In this document: in pieces, positions 18,863 to 27,545 of the stretch
How the letters are laid out: each line of letters starts with the position of its first letter
How positions within the stretch are numbered: position 1 is the stretch's first letter
Source of the DNA: Lentisphaeria bacterium
GTDB taxonomy: Bacteria > Verrucomicrobiota > Lentisphaeria > Oligosphaerales > Oligosphaeraceae
Assembly: GCA_024405215.1 (NCBI GenBank)
Contig: JAKSPB010000002.1
Location: 46,609-110,608, forward strand
Direction of reading: 5' to 3'
DNA: 64,000 nucleotides
Program-made: the position numbers and the translations under genes
Notes under the pieces: model-generated
Database searches by the model: none
What the model was told of the DNA's origin: nothing
Seen by the model: the letters and a program-made list of their open reading frames with translations, nothing else

Positions 18863-19672
18863 GTGTTTACGACCTATCATAATCATAGCAACTGGAGTGA
18901 CGGCGCGGCGTCCATCCGGGAGATGGCCCTGGCAGCGAAGGCTGCCGGTGCGGGCGAGTTCGGGATCAGCGACCATTTGGTCGTGGGGCCTCGGGATTTC
19001 TTTGAGGATGCGCGATATTGGTCCATGGGACTGCAGAGTTTCCCGCTTTATGTCGCGGAGGCCCAGAAGGTCAAGGCGGAACTGGAGACGGAGGATTTTC
19101 ATGTCCGCATAGGCGTGGAGACGGATTTCTTTCCGGAAACGGCTGAAAAAGTCAATCGCTTCCTGGCACAGTTCCCCCTGGATTATATCATTGGCGCAGT
19201 GCATTTCGCAGGAAATTTTCCCATAGACTGCCGTGCGGAGTTCTGGCAGAGCGCCACGCCTGACCAGCGTGATTTCCTCTGGCGGAAGTATGTTCGCCGA
19301 ATTTCCCAATGCGCGGAAGAACTCTCCTGCGATTGGCTGGCCCATTTGGATCTGGCAAAGAAGTTTGGTTTTCTCCCTTCGGAAACGTGCGTGGCGGAAC
19401 TGGAGATGCTGCTGGAACGGTGTGCCCGGAAGGGGATGCCCATAGAGGTGAATACCGCAGGCTGGGACAAGACGTGCGCGGAGGCATATCCCTCGCCTCG
19501 GCTGTTGAAGAAGGCCGTGGAGTGTGGCGTAGGCATCCTTGTGAATGCGGATGCTCATGCCACAAGCCAGATTGTACGCCATTTTGACGAGGCCCGGAGA
19601 CAACTTGCAGCTCTGGACCTCAAGGAGGTGGTTGCGTTCGAGGGACGTCGGAGCAGAAGTATACCGCTGTGA
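18863..19672 (+). CDS. PHP-domain phosphoesterase, histidinol-phosphatase (HisJ/HisK)-like
   Basis: 269 residues beginning at GTG. PHP metal-site motifs are present: HNHSNWSDG at the N terminus (H-x-H), GISDH, GVETDFF, GAVHFAG and NADAHAT near the C terminus. Length and motif order match HisJ-type histidinol-phosphate phosphatases (L-histidinol phosphate to L-histidinol), but no other his genes are nearby, so a different phosphoester substrate is possible. No Shine-Dalgarno precedes the GTG. The next gene (mreD-like) starts 1 nt after its stop, so they are probably co-transcribed. Confidence 0.75.
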   Translation: MFTTYHNHSNWSDGAASIREMALAAKAAGAGEFGISDHLVVGPRDFFEDARYWSMGLQSFPLYVAEAQKVKAELETEDFHVRIGVETDFFPETAEKVNRFLAQFPLDYIIGAVHFAGNFPIDCRAEFWQSATPDQRDFLWRKYVRRISQCAEELSCDWLAHLDLAKKFGFLPSETCVAELEMLLERCARKGMPIEVNTAGWDKTCAEAYPSPRLLKKAVECGVGILVNADAHATSQIVRHFDEARRQLAALDLKEVVAFEGRRSRSIPL

Positions 19673-19673
19673 T

Positions 19674-20180
19674 ATGTTCTGGACGGTTTTCTTTTTCATT
19701 CTTCTCCTTTCGGGAGTCGTGACTGTCCTTGCAGGCAATGCCGGAATCGTGCTGCCGTTGGTGGCTATCGCCACTTTCTATTTCTGCATGAAGGGCACGG
19801 TTGCCAAAACGCTCCCGTGGACCGTTCTGATGGCGGCGCTGGTAGATGCTGCCTGGATGCATCGTTGTCCCGGCACGCTTCTTTCCGTTCTTCTGGTGAC
19901 GGCATTGACGGCGCTCTGGCGAAAATTCAGTGATCTTGGGTCCTGGACGTCATTGGCGTCCGCCGCCGGGTGGATTGCCGTGGCTGCATGGCTGGGAGAG
20001 TTCCTGGCTGTGCTTGCGGGAGATTTGCATCCCGTGGGTGTGTGGGGTTTCATGGGAGGATTTGCCAAGCAGTTGTTATGGGCGGAGATTTTCACGCCGA
20101 TTCTGGTATTTTCGGGGGAACGGCTGCTGGGGAAGAGACTCCGGGTGGATGAGCGGGAGGCGGAAGGCGATGAGGGCTGA
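19674..20180 (+). CDS. mreD: Rod shape-determining protein MreD-like
   Basis: 168 residues, strongly hydrophobic with about five predicted membrane segments starting at FWTVFFFILLLSGV. Size, topology and position directly before a PBP2 gene match MreD, the inner-membrane member of the elongasome. MreD diverges quickly, so the call rests on topology and synteny rather than on a sequence signature. I chose the ATG at 19674, immediately after the stop of the PHP gene; a longer in-frame extension from 19545 would overlap that gene. Its stop overlaps the start of the PBP2 gene. mreB and mreC are not in the window. Confidence 0.7.
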   Translation: MFWTVFFFILLLSGVVTVLAGNAGIVLPLVAIATFYFCMKGTVAKTLPWTVLMAALVDAAWMHRCPGTLLSVLLVTALTALWRKFSDLGSWTSLASAAGWIAVAAWLGEFLAVLAGDLHPVGVWGFMGGFAKQLLWAEIFTPILVFSGERLLGKRLRVDEREAEGDEG

Positions 20181-21996
20181 CGACAATTTCCAGAATGTCG
20201 GCCCTGTCGACCAGGAGCTCATGCGGGGGCGGACGCTCTTCTGCGCGGTGGTCGCGCTTCTGCTGTTTCTCTTCCTGGCCCTCCGCTTGTGGCAGGTGCA
20301 GGTGCTGACGGGCCACGAACTGCAGGAACGGGCGCGCCGGCAGGCGATTCGGCCTGTGCGTCTCAATCCCGTGCGCGGGCGGATCTTTGATGCCGAAGGG
20401 CGTGCGCTGGTGGACAATCAGGATCGCTACGACCTTGTCTTTTATGTATCGGAAATGCGGCAGCCTGGACGGCAGGAGAAGACCGTTGAGCACGTGCTGA
20501 CGGTGGAAAGGATGCTGGCCAGTTATCTGGGGCGTCGGTCGCAGTTGAATCGCGAGACGGTGTTGCGTCAGCTGACGCGTCGGCCCGTATTGCCCCTGAC
20601 GGTTTTCGAAGGGCTTTCCGAAATTGAACTGTCGGCGTTCGCGGAGTTTCTGCCGAGGCAGGCAGGCGTGGAGATTCTGCCGTATGCGGAACGATTGCAT
20701 CACTATCCGGGATTGTTGAGCCAGGTGCTGGGCTATACAGGCAAGGACCAGCCGGATGGAAGCGATGTGCTGGAGGATTTGCCACGGCTTTACGCCATGC
20801 CGGAACAGCGTGGTCGAAGTGGCCTGGAACGTGTCTTCGATACGGAGCTGGCTGGACAGCCAGGTGCGAAGCTTCTGCTGGTGGATTCCATCGGCTATGC
20901 ACGGCAGACGGTGGGCGCGGGACGCCAGCCGGCAGATGGTCAGGACCTGCATCTGACCATTGACATCACCGCGCAGGGCTTGGCGGAGGAGTTGTTGCAC
21001 GGACATTCCGGAGCGCTGGTGGTTACGGAAGTGAACACTGGGGCGATTGTGGTCATGGCTTCCGCGCCGACCTTTGATTTGAACTCGTTGAACCGCGGCA
21101 ATCTGACGCATCTGATTCGTGACGAGGTGAATCGCCCCATGCTGAATCGGGCGACGCAGGGGACATACACGCCTGGTTCCATTGTCAAGCCTTTGGTGGC
21201 GTTGGCTGCCTTGCAGGAGATTCCCGACGTTGCGGCGGAATACTATGAATGTTCCGGACGCTACAAGATCGGCGATACGGCGATTCGCTGTGCACAACGC
21301 TACGGGCACGGGCTGGAAGACTTGTCACGGGCCATTACGGTATCTTGCAATCCTTTCTTTATTCAGCTTGGATTAAAACTGGGCATTGACCGATACACGG
21401 AGTATTTGCAGGAGGCCGGCTTTGGAGAGAAGACCGGGATTGAAATCGGCGACGCGGCGGGCATTTGCCCGGAACGTGCCATTGCCCCGAAGTTATGGAA
21501 ACGGAATTGGATTTCCATTGACACGGCGTATGTTTCCATGGGGCAGGGTGCTTTCACCGTGACGCCATTGCAGGCTTCCGTCTATGCCGCGGCGCTGGCT
21601 AACGGCGGTGTAGTCTATCGGCCTTATCTGGTCTCCAAGATTACGACACAGGATGGGCGCATTCTGCAGGAGACGGCGCCAAGTATCCGCCATCGTCTGA
21701 CAATCGCCCGGGAAAACTGGGAGGTCGTACGGGATGCCATGGTGCAGACGGTGGAATCCCGGGAAGGCGGCGCTTCGGGACTTCGCAAGGCGGAAATTCC
21801 CGTGGCGGCCAAGACCGGGACGGCGGAAGTGGGGCAGGGGGAAGACCGGCACAAGAATACCTGGGTCATTGCCTTCTTTCCCGCAGATCATCCCCAATAT
21901 GCTCTTTCCTGCCTGATTGAAAGGGGAGACAGCGGCGGCAAGACGGCAGTGCCCATTGCCGCCGAATTCATTCGCCGCTGGCTGGTCGCGGAATAG
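20170..21996 (+). CDS. mrdA: Penicillin-binding protein 2 (peptidoglycan D,D-transpeptidase)
   Basis: A 608-residue class B PBP that cross-links peptidoglycan during cell elongation. After a short cytoplasmic tail there is one membrane anchor (LFCAVVALLLFLFLALRLW), then the PBP dimerisation domain with RGRIFDAEGRALVDN, then the transpeptidase domain. The catalytic motifs are all present: S337 in GSIVK, S392-C-N, and K548-T-G. The start at 20170 has an upstream GGAGG-like sequence and overlaps the end of mreD by 11 nt, so the two are translationally coupled. It converges on topA. Confidence 0.93.
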   Translation: MRADDNFQNVGPVDQELMRGRTLFCAVVALLLFLFLALRLWQVQVLTGHELQERARRQAIRPVRLNPVRGRIFDAEGRALVDNQDRYDLVFYVSEMRQPGRQEKTVEHVLTVERMLASYLGRRSQLNRETVLRQLTRRPVLPLTVFEGLSEIELSAFAEFLPRQAGVEILPYAERLHHYPGLLSQVLGYTGKDQPDGSDVLEDLPRLYAMPEQRGRSGLERVFDTELAGQPGAKLLLVDSIGYARQTVGAGRQPADGQDLHLTIDITAQGLAEELLHGHSGALVVTEVNTGAIVVMASAPTFDLNSLNRGNLTHLIRDEVNRPMLNRATQGTYTPGSIVKPLVALAALQEIPDVAAEYYECSGRYKIGDTAIRCAQRYGHGLEDLSRAITVSCNPFFIQLGLKLGIDRYTEYLQEAGFGEKTGIEIGDAAGICPERAIAPKLWKRNWISIDTAYVSMGQGAFTVTPLQASVYAAALANGGVVYRPYLVSKITTQDGRILQETAPSIRHRLTIARENWEVVRDAMVQTVESREGGASGLRKAEIPVAAKTGTAEVGQGEDRHKNTWVIAFFPADHPQYALSCLIERGDSGGKTAVPIAAEFIRRWLVAE

Positions 21997-22003
21997 GAGA
22001 ATA

Positions 22004-22090
22004 GGATAGGGTTTGTATAGCTTGAAATCGTTTTTGGATAGGGAATAGGATTGGGACAGGCTAGCTCTAGAGTCCTGGAGCTAGCCTGTA
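22004..22090. repeat. Post-stop repeat element with a hairpin between convergent PBP2 and topA genes
   Basis: The stretch starts with ATAGGATAGGGTTTGTATAG, closely similar to the element following the macroglobulin stop codon at 62868. It ends with a perfect 11-bp palindrome (CAGGCTAGCTC at 22057-22067 and GAGCTAGCCTG at 22078-22088). The hairpin probably terminates one or both convergent transcripts. Confidence 0.5.
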
Positions 22091-22093
22091 GGC

Positions 22094-24886
22094 CTATCCT
22101 TTCTTGGTGAATTTGCATTCCGGATAGCCGGAGCATCCTAGGAAGGTGCGTCCCCGGAAGGCGATTCGCTTCAGGGGGCGTCCGCATTTCGGGCAGGTCT
22201 CTTCCACGAGTCCGAGAGGTGCCTGTGGCGCTGCTTCCTTTGCGGAGAGTTCCATGCCTTCCAGTGCACCTGGCGGCAGCTGGTCGGCATATCGTTCCAG
22301 GGTTTTTGCGAGGGCATCCCGTTGTCTGTCGGAGAGAACGCCCCGGTTTTCGAATTGCTCGACCAGGGAAGTCGCGAACTTCTGGTCGTCGAAGATCCGT
22401 TTTCCGCGATGAGAGGGCGGATTCCACTGGGTGATCTGCTTGACAAGGGCAACCAGCTTTTCGCAGGCGGCTGTGTCTTGTGATGTAGGAGCCTCCTGCG
22501 TGGCAGCGTCCCTTTTTTCCGTCAGTTCTGTCTCGTCGGTGGTGTTCCAGCCCATCTGGGCGGCGATTTCCGGCAGAATGGGGAGTTTCTTGGCGTATTT
22601 CAGGGCCAGTTTCCTCAGTGCTTCACGTTGCGGGGCGGAGAGGAGGTTCGTCGTAGAGGCCTGGCGCGCCAGGGAACGGAAGAATTTTCCGTCGTCATAG
22701 ACGCGCCTGCCGCGAGTGACGGGGGCTTCGAATTCCAGTTTCTTCATGGCGTCAATGAGCTCCGTCAACGCGGGTTCCAACGCGGTTTTTTCCGGCGCAT
22801 TCTGACGGCGCAGCGCGGCTGCGGAATTGGCGGCGATCTGCGCCTGGAGTTGTGCGGCGAGACCCAGCTCCTCGATTTGGGAGATCAGTTCTGGATGGCG
22901 CTCGGCGTATCGGGCGATCATGCCCATGAAGGCGGCCGATTGGCGCTCGTTGGGCATTTCGCCTTTTTCTTCCAGGCGTTTTTGGAGGCTCTTGACGAAA
23001 GTCGCGTCATTATAGACACGGCGTGCGCCTGCCATGGGGGGATCGAAGGGGAAGTCTTCTGGGAAGCAGGCCAGGAGTGCCTGAACGGCCTCCTTGGTCA
23101 GGGAGGTCGGCGTCGGACGCGCTCCGCCGTCGGCCAGCCATTTCTGGAACTTGTCGTAGAAATCATGGAGCATGGCGACCCAGTTGACCTTTCCTTCTTC
23201 GATGTCGTCCAGAGAACCTTCCATTTGGGCGGTGAATCCCACGTCAAAGAGTTCCGGGAACTGTCCGACCAGGAAGTCGTTGACCTTGAAGCCCAGTTCC
23301 GTAGGATGCAGGGAACTCTTTTCCTTGTCTACATATTTCCGGTCCAGGATGGTCTTGACGATGGAGGCGAAGGTGGAGGGGCGTCCCACGCCGTTGGCTT
23401 CCAGCGCCTTGACCAGCGCGGCTTCGGAAAAGCGGCTGGGCGGCTGGGTGAAGCACTGTTCCTTCTTCAGGTCCAGCAGGGCGCAGGTGTCTCCCTGGAC
23501 CAATTCCGGGAGGGAGCCGGTCAAGTTGTCCATTTCGTCTTCTTGCCCCAGGTCCTTCATGCTATAGACCGTCAGGTATCCGGGGAAGACCGTTTCGCGG
23601 GCTGCGGCGCGGAAGGTGCAGGCCACGCCTGGCTTTCCGCCTGCGCAGGGCAGGGCGAGAGTCGCCAATTTCCCACCCTGGGACTGGATCTCGATGGCGT
23701 GGTCCACCTGTTTGGCGGAGGCCATCTGGCTGGCGACGAAGCGTGTCCAGATCAGGCGGTAGAGCTTCAGTTGCTGGGGCGTCAGGAATGCGGCCACGGA
23801 TTCCGGCGTGCGTTCCACGTTGGTGGGGCGGATGGCCTCGTGGGCCTCCTGGGCGCTCTTCCCGGAACGGTAGTGGTTGGGCGTGGCGGGAGCAAATTCG
23901 GGGCCGTAGGTCTTCTTGATGAATTGCAGGGTTGCGTCCTGGGCCTCCTTGGCGACATTGACGGAGTCCGTACGCATATAGGTAATCAGACCGGAGGTGG
24001 TTCCGCCCAGGTCGATGCCTTCATAGAGCTGCTGGGCGATGGACATGGTCTGGGAGGTGCCGAAGCGCAGCGCACCGCCGGCAGCCTGCTGCATGGTGCT
24101 TGTGGTGAAGGGCGGCGCGGGGTGCTGAAGGCGCGGCGTGCTGGTAATGGAACTCACCTGGTGCAGGACGTCCGCGGATTTCAGGCCATCTTCCAGGGCC
24201 TGTGCACTGGCGCCGTCGGGGATGTTGGCCTTCTTGCCGTTCAGTTTGCTCAAGCGGGTCTTGAGACGGATCTGGGAAGCGGACTTGGGAGAGAAGATGG
24301 CATCCATGTTCCAGAATTCCACAGGAGTGAAATTCTGGATTTCCCGTTCCCGTTCCACGATCAACCGCAGGGCGACGGACTGAACGCGACCGGCGCTGGT
24401 GTCCTTCTCCACGTTGCGCCAAAGCAACGGGCTGACCTGGTAGCCGACCAGACGGTCCAGGACGCGCCGCGCCTGCTGGGCATCCACCAGCGGCAGTTCC
24501 ACCTGTCCGGGATGCTGGAAGGCGGCATTGATGGCGGAGCGGGTGATTTCGTGATAGGCGATGCGGTGGAAGGGCGCTTTCGTGGTGCCTTTCAGAAGAT
24601 TCTGCAGGTGCCAGGCGATGGCTTCTCCTTCGCGATCAGGGTCGGTTGCCAGATAAATGGCACTGGCGTTCTTTGCCGCGTCCTTCAGGTCTTTCATGAC
24701 CTTCTTGCCATTTGGCGTGAGGACGTATTCCGGTTTGAAATCGTTGTTCAGGTCCACGCCCAGCTCTCGTTGCGGGAGGTCGCTGACGTGCCCCATGGAG
24801 GCGAGTACGGTGGTGTCATTCCCGAGAAGCTTGCCGATGGTGCGAGCTTTCGCGGGGGACTCCACGATCATCAAAGTCTTTGTCAT
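22094..24886 (-). CDS. topA: DNA topoisomerase I with a triple-repeat insertion before the C-terminal zinc finger
   Basis: A 930-residue type IA topoisomerase that relaxes negative supercoils. The N-terminal Toprim domain is clear (MIVESPAKA, GHVSDLP, DPDREGEAIAWHL), and the active-site Tyr is Y303 in LITYMRTDS. One zinc ribbon closes the protein (C898, C901, C918, C924). Between the core and this ribbon, where most bacteria have further zinc ribbons, there are three diverged copies of a module of about 70-75 residues (residues about 600-675, 705-778, 809-875), with consensus G-[RK]-R-[VI]-[YF]-x-D-x-x-F-x-x-S-L followed by Q-R-x-A-L and Y-A. The start ATG at 24886 lacks a strong Shine-Dalgarno but is fixed by the MTKTLMIVESPAKA start. 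It lies 110 nt downstream of dprA on the same strand. Confidence 0.95.
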   Translation of the reverse strand: MTKTLMIVESPAKARTIGKLLGNDTTVLASMGHVSDLPQRELGVDLNNDFKPEYVLTPNGKKVMKDLKDAAKNASAIYLATDPDREGEAIAWHLQNLLKGTTKAPFHRIAYHEITRSAINAAFQHPGQVELPLVDAQQARRVLDRLVGYQVSPLLWRNVEKDTSAGRVQSVALRLIVEREREIQNFTPVEFWNMDAIFSPKSASQIRLKTRLSKLNGKKANIPDGASAQALEDGLKSADVLHQVSSITSTPRLQHPAPPFTTSTMQQAAGGALRFGTSQTMSIAQQLYEGIDLGGTTSGLITYMRTDSVNVAKEAQDATLQFIKKTYGPEFAPATPNHYRSGKSAQEAHEAIRPTNVERTPESVAAFLTPQQLKLYRLIWTRFVASQMASAKQVDHAIEIQSQGGKLATLALPCAGGKPGVACTFRAAARETVFPGYLTVYSMKDLGQEDEMDNLTGSLPELVQGDTCALLDLKKEQCFTQPPSRFSEAALVKALEANGVGRPSTFASIVKTILDRKYVDKEKSSLHPTELGFKVNDFLVGQFPELFDVGFTAQMEGSLDDIEEGKVNWVAMLHDFYDKFQKWLADGGARPTPTSLTKEAVQALLACFPEDFPFDPPMAGARRVYNDATFVKSLQKRLEEKGEMPNERQSAAFMGMIARYAERHPELISQIEELGLAAQLQAQIAANSAAALRRQNAPEKTALEPALTELIDAMKKLEFEAPVTRGRRVYDDGKFFRSLARQASTTNLLSAPQREALRKLALKYAKKLPILPEIAAQMGWNTTDETELTEKRDAATQEAPTSQDTAACEKLVALVKQITQWNPPSHRGKRIFDDQKFATSLVEQFENRGVLSDRQRDALAKTLERYADQLPPGALEGMELSAKEAAPQAPLGLVEETCPKCGRPLKRIAFRGRTFLGCSGYPECKFTKKG

Positions 24887-24996
24887 ATTCGTAGAAATGG
24901 AATCTGCTGTGGTAATTCGTCAAAATATACCGCGCCATTTGCGTTTGCAACTGCGTGAATCGTCCAAACCGTCACTGGACACAGGATTTTCGGACA

Positions 24997-26154
24997 TTAC
25001 GACTTACGGGGAATGGCCCGGCGACGGGGGACGCGACGGACGCATTTGCCGGGGAGTTGCCGGATCAGCTGCTGGATTTCCAGCGTCAGAAGGGCGCCCA
25101 GCACGGATGAGGCGGGCTGATCCAGTTCTTCCACCAGTTCGTCGATGTTGCGCTCTTCATCGCCAATGGCGGTCCAGATGCGGAATTCCAGGGGATTCAG
25201 GGCCACTTCCGTCTGCTGAAGTTCTTCTTCCTGCCGGCGTTGCTCCCGCAGTAGGACAGTGTCGCGCATGGAAGGAAGCAAGGAGAATTCTTCCTGGATG
25301 TCCTGGAAAGATTCCACCAGCTTTGCGCCTGCCTTTATCAACGCGTTGCATCCTTGGGAACAGGGGGAGTCGATGCGTCCGGGGACGGCGAAGACGGCGC
25401 GTTCCTGGTCCAGTGCCTGTCCGGCTGTGATGAGGCTTCCGGACTGGAGTCCGGCTTCCACGACCAGCGTGCCGCGGCACAGTCCCGAGATGATGCGGTT
25501 TCGCATGGGGAAATTATGCCTGTCTGGCTTGGTGTTCAGGGGAAATTCGCTGATGACGGCACCGCCGTGTGAGACAATGCGTCGGGCCAGTTCCAGATTC
25601 TCCGGGGGATAGAGGTGCGCGAGCCCGCTGCCGAGAACGGCGATGGTGCGGCCGTTGGCGTCCAGCGCCGCCGTATGGGAGATGGTATCGATGCCGCGGG
25701 CCAGTCCGGAGACGATGCACCATCCGGCTTGGACGGCTTCCGTGGCCAGGCGCCTGGCCACGGATATGCCATATTGTGTGACCATGCGGCTGCCGACCAT
25801 GGCCAGCGAATTGATGCTGTCCTGCAGGGCAAGCAGGTCTCCCCGGAGATAGAGGCAGATGGGTGGATCGTGGATTTCCTTGAGCTGGCGCGGATAGGAG
25901 AGGTCGTCGTAGGTTACGAGGGAGACGCCTGCCTGCTGGGCGCGGCGTTCTTCATTGGGCAGGTCGCAGTGCTGCTCCCAAGTGTGGAGGATGTGCGCTG
26001 CTGCTTCCCCCAGGCGCGGAACGCGTCGCAGGCGGTCCAGCGGGGCGCCCAGGGCTTCCTGGGGCTCGGGAAAGCATTGCAGCAATAGGCGCATTCTGCC
26101 GGGGCCGATTTCCGGCAGGAGATTCAAGGCAATGAGGGCTTCGCGACGTGTCAT
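24997..26154 (-). CDS. dprA: DNA-processing protein DprA (Smf)
   Basis: A 385-residue single-strand DNA-binding protein that loads RecA during natural transformation. The order is an N-terminal helix-hairpin-helix region (LLPEIGPGRMRLLL), then the Rossmann-fold DprA domain with MVGSR, GLARGIDTISH, GSGL, PMRNRIISGL and EAGLQSGSL, then a C-terminal winged-helix-like segment (LDQPASSVLGALLTLEI). I took the ATG at 26154 (MTRREALIALNLLP) because homology starts there; an in-frame extension to 26229 adds 25 poorly supported residues. No Shine-Dalgarno is visible. The dprA-topA order is common in bacteria. The window shows pilus-like genes but no other competence genes. Confidence 0.92.
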   Translation of the reverse strand: MTRREALIALNLLPEIGPGRMRLLLQCFPEPQEALGAPLDRLRRVPRLGEAAAHILHTWEQHCDLPNEERRAQQAGVSLVTYDDLSYPRQLKEIHDPPICLYLRGDLLALQDSINSLAMVGSRMVTQYGISVARRLATEAVQAGWCIVSGLARGIDTISHTAALDANGRTIAVLGSGLAHLYPPENLELARRIVSHGGAVISEFPLNTKPDRHNFPMRNRIISGLCRGTLVVEAGLQSGSLITAGQALDQERAVFAVPGRIDSPCSQGCNALIKAGAKLVESFQDIQEEFSLLPSMRDTVLLREQRRQEEELQQTEVALNPLEFRIWTAIGDEERNIDELVEELDQPASSVLGALLTLEIQQLIRQLPGKCVRRVPRRRAIPRKS

Positions 26155-26413
26155 GATAGGGGGCGGAGAAACGGAATGGTTGGGGCGGTCTGTGGTAAAA
26201 ATAACTCTGTTCGGAAGGGTTTCAAGCATACGGAAAAAAAGTCATCAATTTAGCAATATCGGTGGGAAAATCCGGCGCAATATGCTGATGCGGAATTGGA
26301 TGGTGGATTGTTGCCCTATGTTGCGGTGGGCGGCGCCCCCGCGCCCCGAGAAATTCCCGGTCCGCCCGGTCCGCCGGTCTGTCCCATTGAATCCACGGTA
26401 TTATATTAGCGTC

Positions 26414-27331
26414 ATGACAAGCACTTCTTCTGCCATTTTTGAAAACAACGTTCGCAGTACGTTGCTTCTTGGAGTTACCGCCGCATTGGTTCTTGTTGCC
26501 GCCTGGGCGTTGGGCTATACGCTGGGGAACATCCCCATGGGCATTGGAATTGGCGTCCTGGCCTGCGTCGTCATCATCCCCATTCAGATGGCGGCGACCA
26601 AGGCGGCTATTCTGACCATCACCAAGGGGCGTCCTGCCAATGCCTCCGATCCTCGGGAAAGCCAGCTTCTGGATCGCATTGCACGGCTTTCCCGCAATGC
26701 GGGGCTCACCCGGGTGCCGCCGCTGTATGTCACTTCCGCCCAATCTCCCAACGCCTTTGCCAGCGGCCTGGGCGAGAGTTCCGCGTTTGTCTGCGTGACC
26801 CAGGGGCTGCTGGATACCATGAGCCTGGACGAAATCAGCGGTGTCATCGGGCACGAACTGGGGCACGTCAAGCATGGGGACATCCGGCTGAACACGATTG
26901 TCAACGGCATGACCACTACGCTGACTCTCCTCTGCCTGGCCATTGAGATTTTCGGGCGGATCGGGGCGGGCGGCAACCGCAACCGGCGGAACAACCAGGG
27001 CGCGGGACTGGGAGCCGTCATCCTTCTTGTGGCAGTGCTGATGCGTCCGTTCATTTCCATCATTAGCGCATTGCTTCAAATGGCCATCTCCCGCAAGCGC
27101 GAGTTTGCCGCCGACGCCTTCGCCGTGCAGGTGAACGGCTCTTCCCGCGGTATCGGCGATGCCCTGGAGGACCTGGCTCACATGGAAAAGCGCATGACGC
27201 GCAAGGATGCCGCGGAACTTGGCGGATCGCAACTGGCCTCCATGTATTTCAGCTTCCCCAAGATCGGAGAGCTCTTCGCCACCCATCCGCCTCTGGAGGA
27301 ACGCGTCCGCCGTATTCGCCAGATGAAATAG
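26414..27331 (+). CDS. htpX: HtpX-like M48 family membrane metalloprotease
   Basis: A 305-residue inner-membrane zinc protease that degrades damaged membrane proteins. Two N-terminal membrane segments (LLLGVTAALVLVAAWALGY and the following one) precede the catalytic motif H147-E-L-G-H (VIGHELGHVKHGD). The third ligand Glu is in SRKREFAADAFA. A second hydrophobic pair lies between them, and the C terminus has THPPLEERVRRI. The ATG at 26414 matches the family start and has no Shine-Dalgarno. A TATTAT box lies only 9 nt upstream (26399-26404), so the mRNA may be nearly leaderless. It is divergent from dprA across a GC-rich spacer. Confidence 0.88.
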   Translation: MTSTSSAIFENNVRSTLLLGVTAALVLVAAWALGYTLGNIPMGIGIGVLACVVIIPIQMAATKAAILTITKGRPANASDPRESQLLDRIARLSRNAGLTRVPPLYVTSAQSPNAFASGLGESSAFVCVTQGLLDTMSLDEISGVIGHELGHVKHGDIRLNTIVNGMTTTLTLLCLAIEIFGRIGAGGNRNRRNNQGAGLGAVILLVAVLMRPFISIISALLQMAISRKREFAADAFAVQVNGSSRGIGDALEDLAHMEKRMTRKDAAELGGSQLASMYFSFPKIGELFATHPPLEERVRRIRQMK

Positions 27332-27492
27332 GCCTGGATTTCCAATTGGAGGATGCCTAGGTTGCCGCTCGCGCTCATTTTGCGTGGACGGCAGGGGCGA
27401 ACTCTTGTGTCGGACTGATGGGTATTTATTTTTGGGGGATTCCGTCAGGCTGTCTCAAGGGCATTATATTGAGTCGTTTTCCGTAAATGTGC

Positions 27493-27514
27493 GGGAGGGC
27501 GGTTTTTCCTCCCC
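27493..27514 (+). promoter_or_regulatory. Hairpin in the leader of the NifU-like/GGGtGRT operon
   Basis: GGGAGG (27493-27498) pairs with CCTCCC (27509-27514) around a loop containing TTTTT; the outer bases extend the stem to CGGGAGG. It ends about 30 nt before the ATG at 27546, so it could modulate translation or attenuate transcription. Function not established. Confidence 0.3.
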
Positions 27515-27545
27515 CGAGAAAGTGAAGTAACAACGGGACCCCAAG

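Noticed and set aside
22628..24958. 776-codon plus-strand frame over topA
   Set aside because: It lies wholly opposite a topoisomerase with all catalytic motifs; composition is typical of an antisense shadow.
26310..26395. GC-rich palindromic stretch between dprA and htpX as a regulatory RNA
   Set aside because: High GC creates chance symmetry; no defined stem with a terminator or conserved motif could be drawn.
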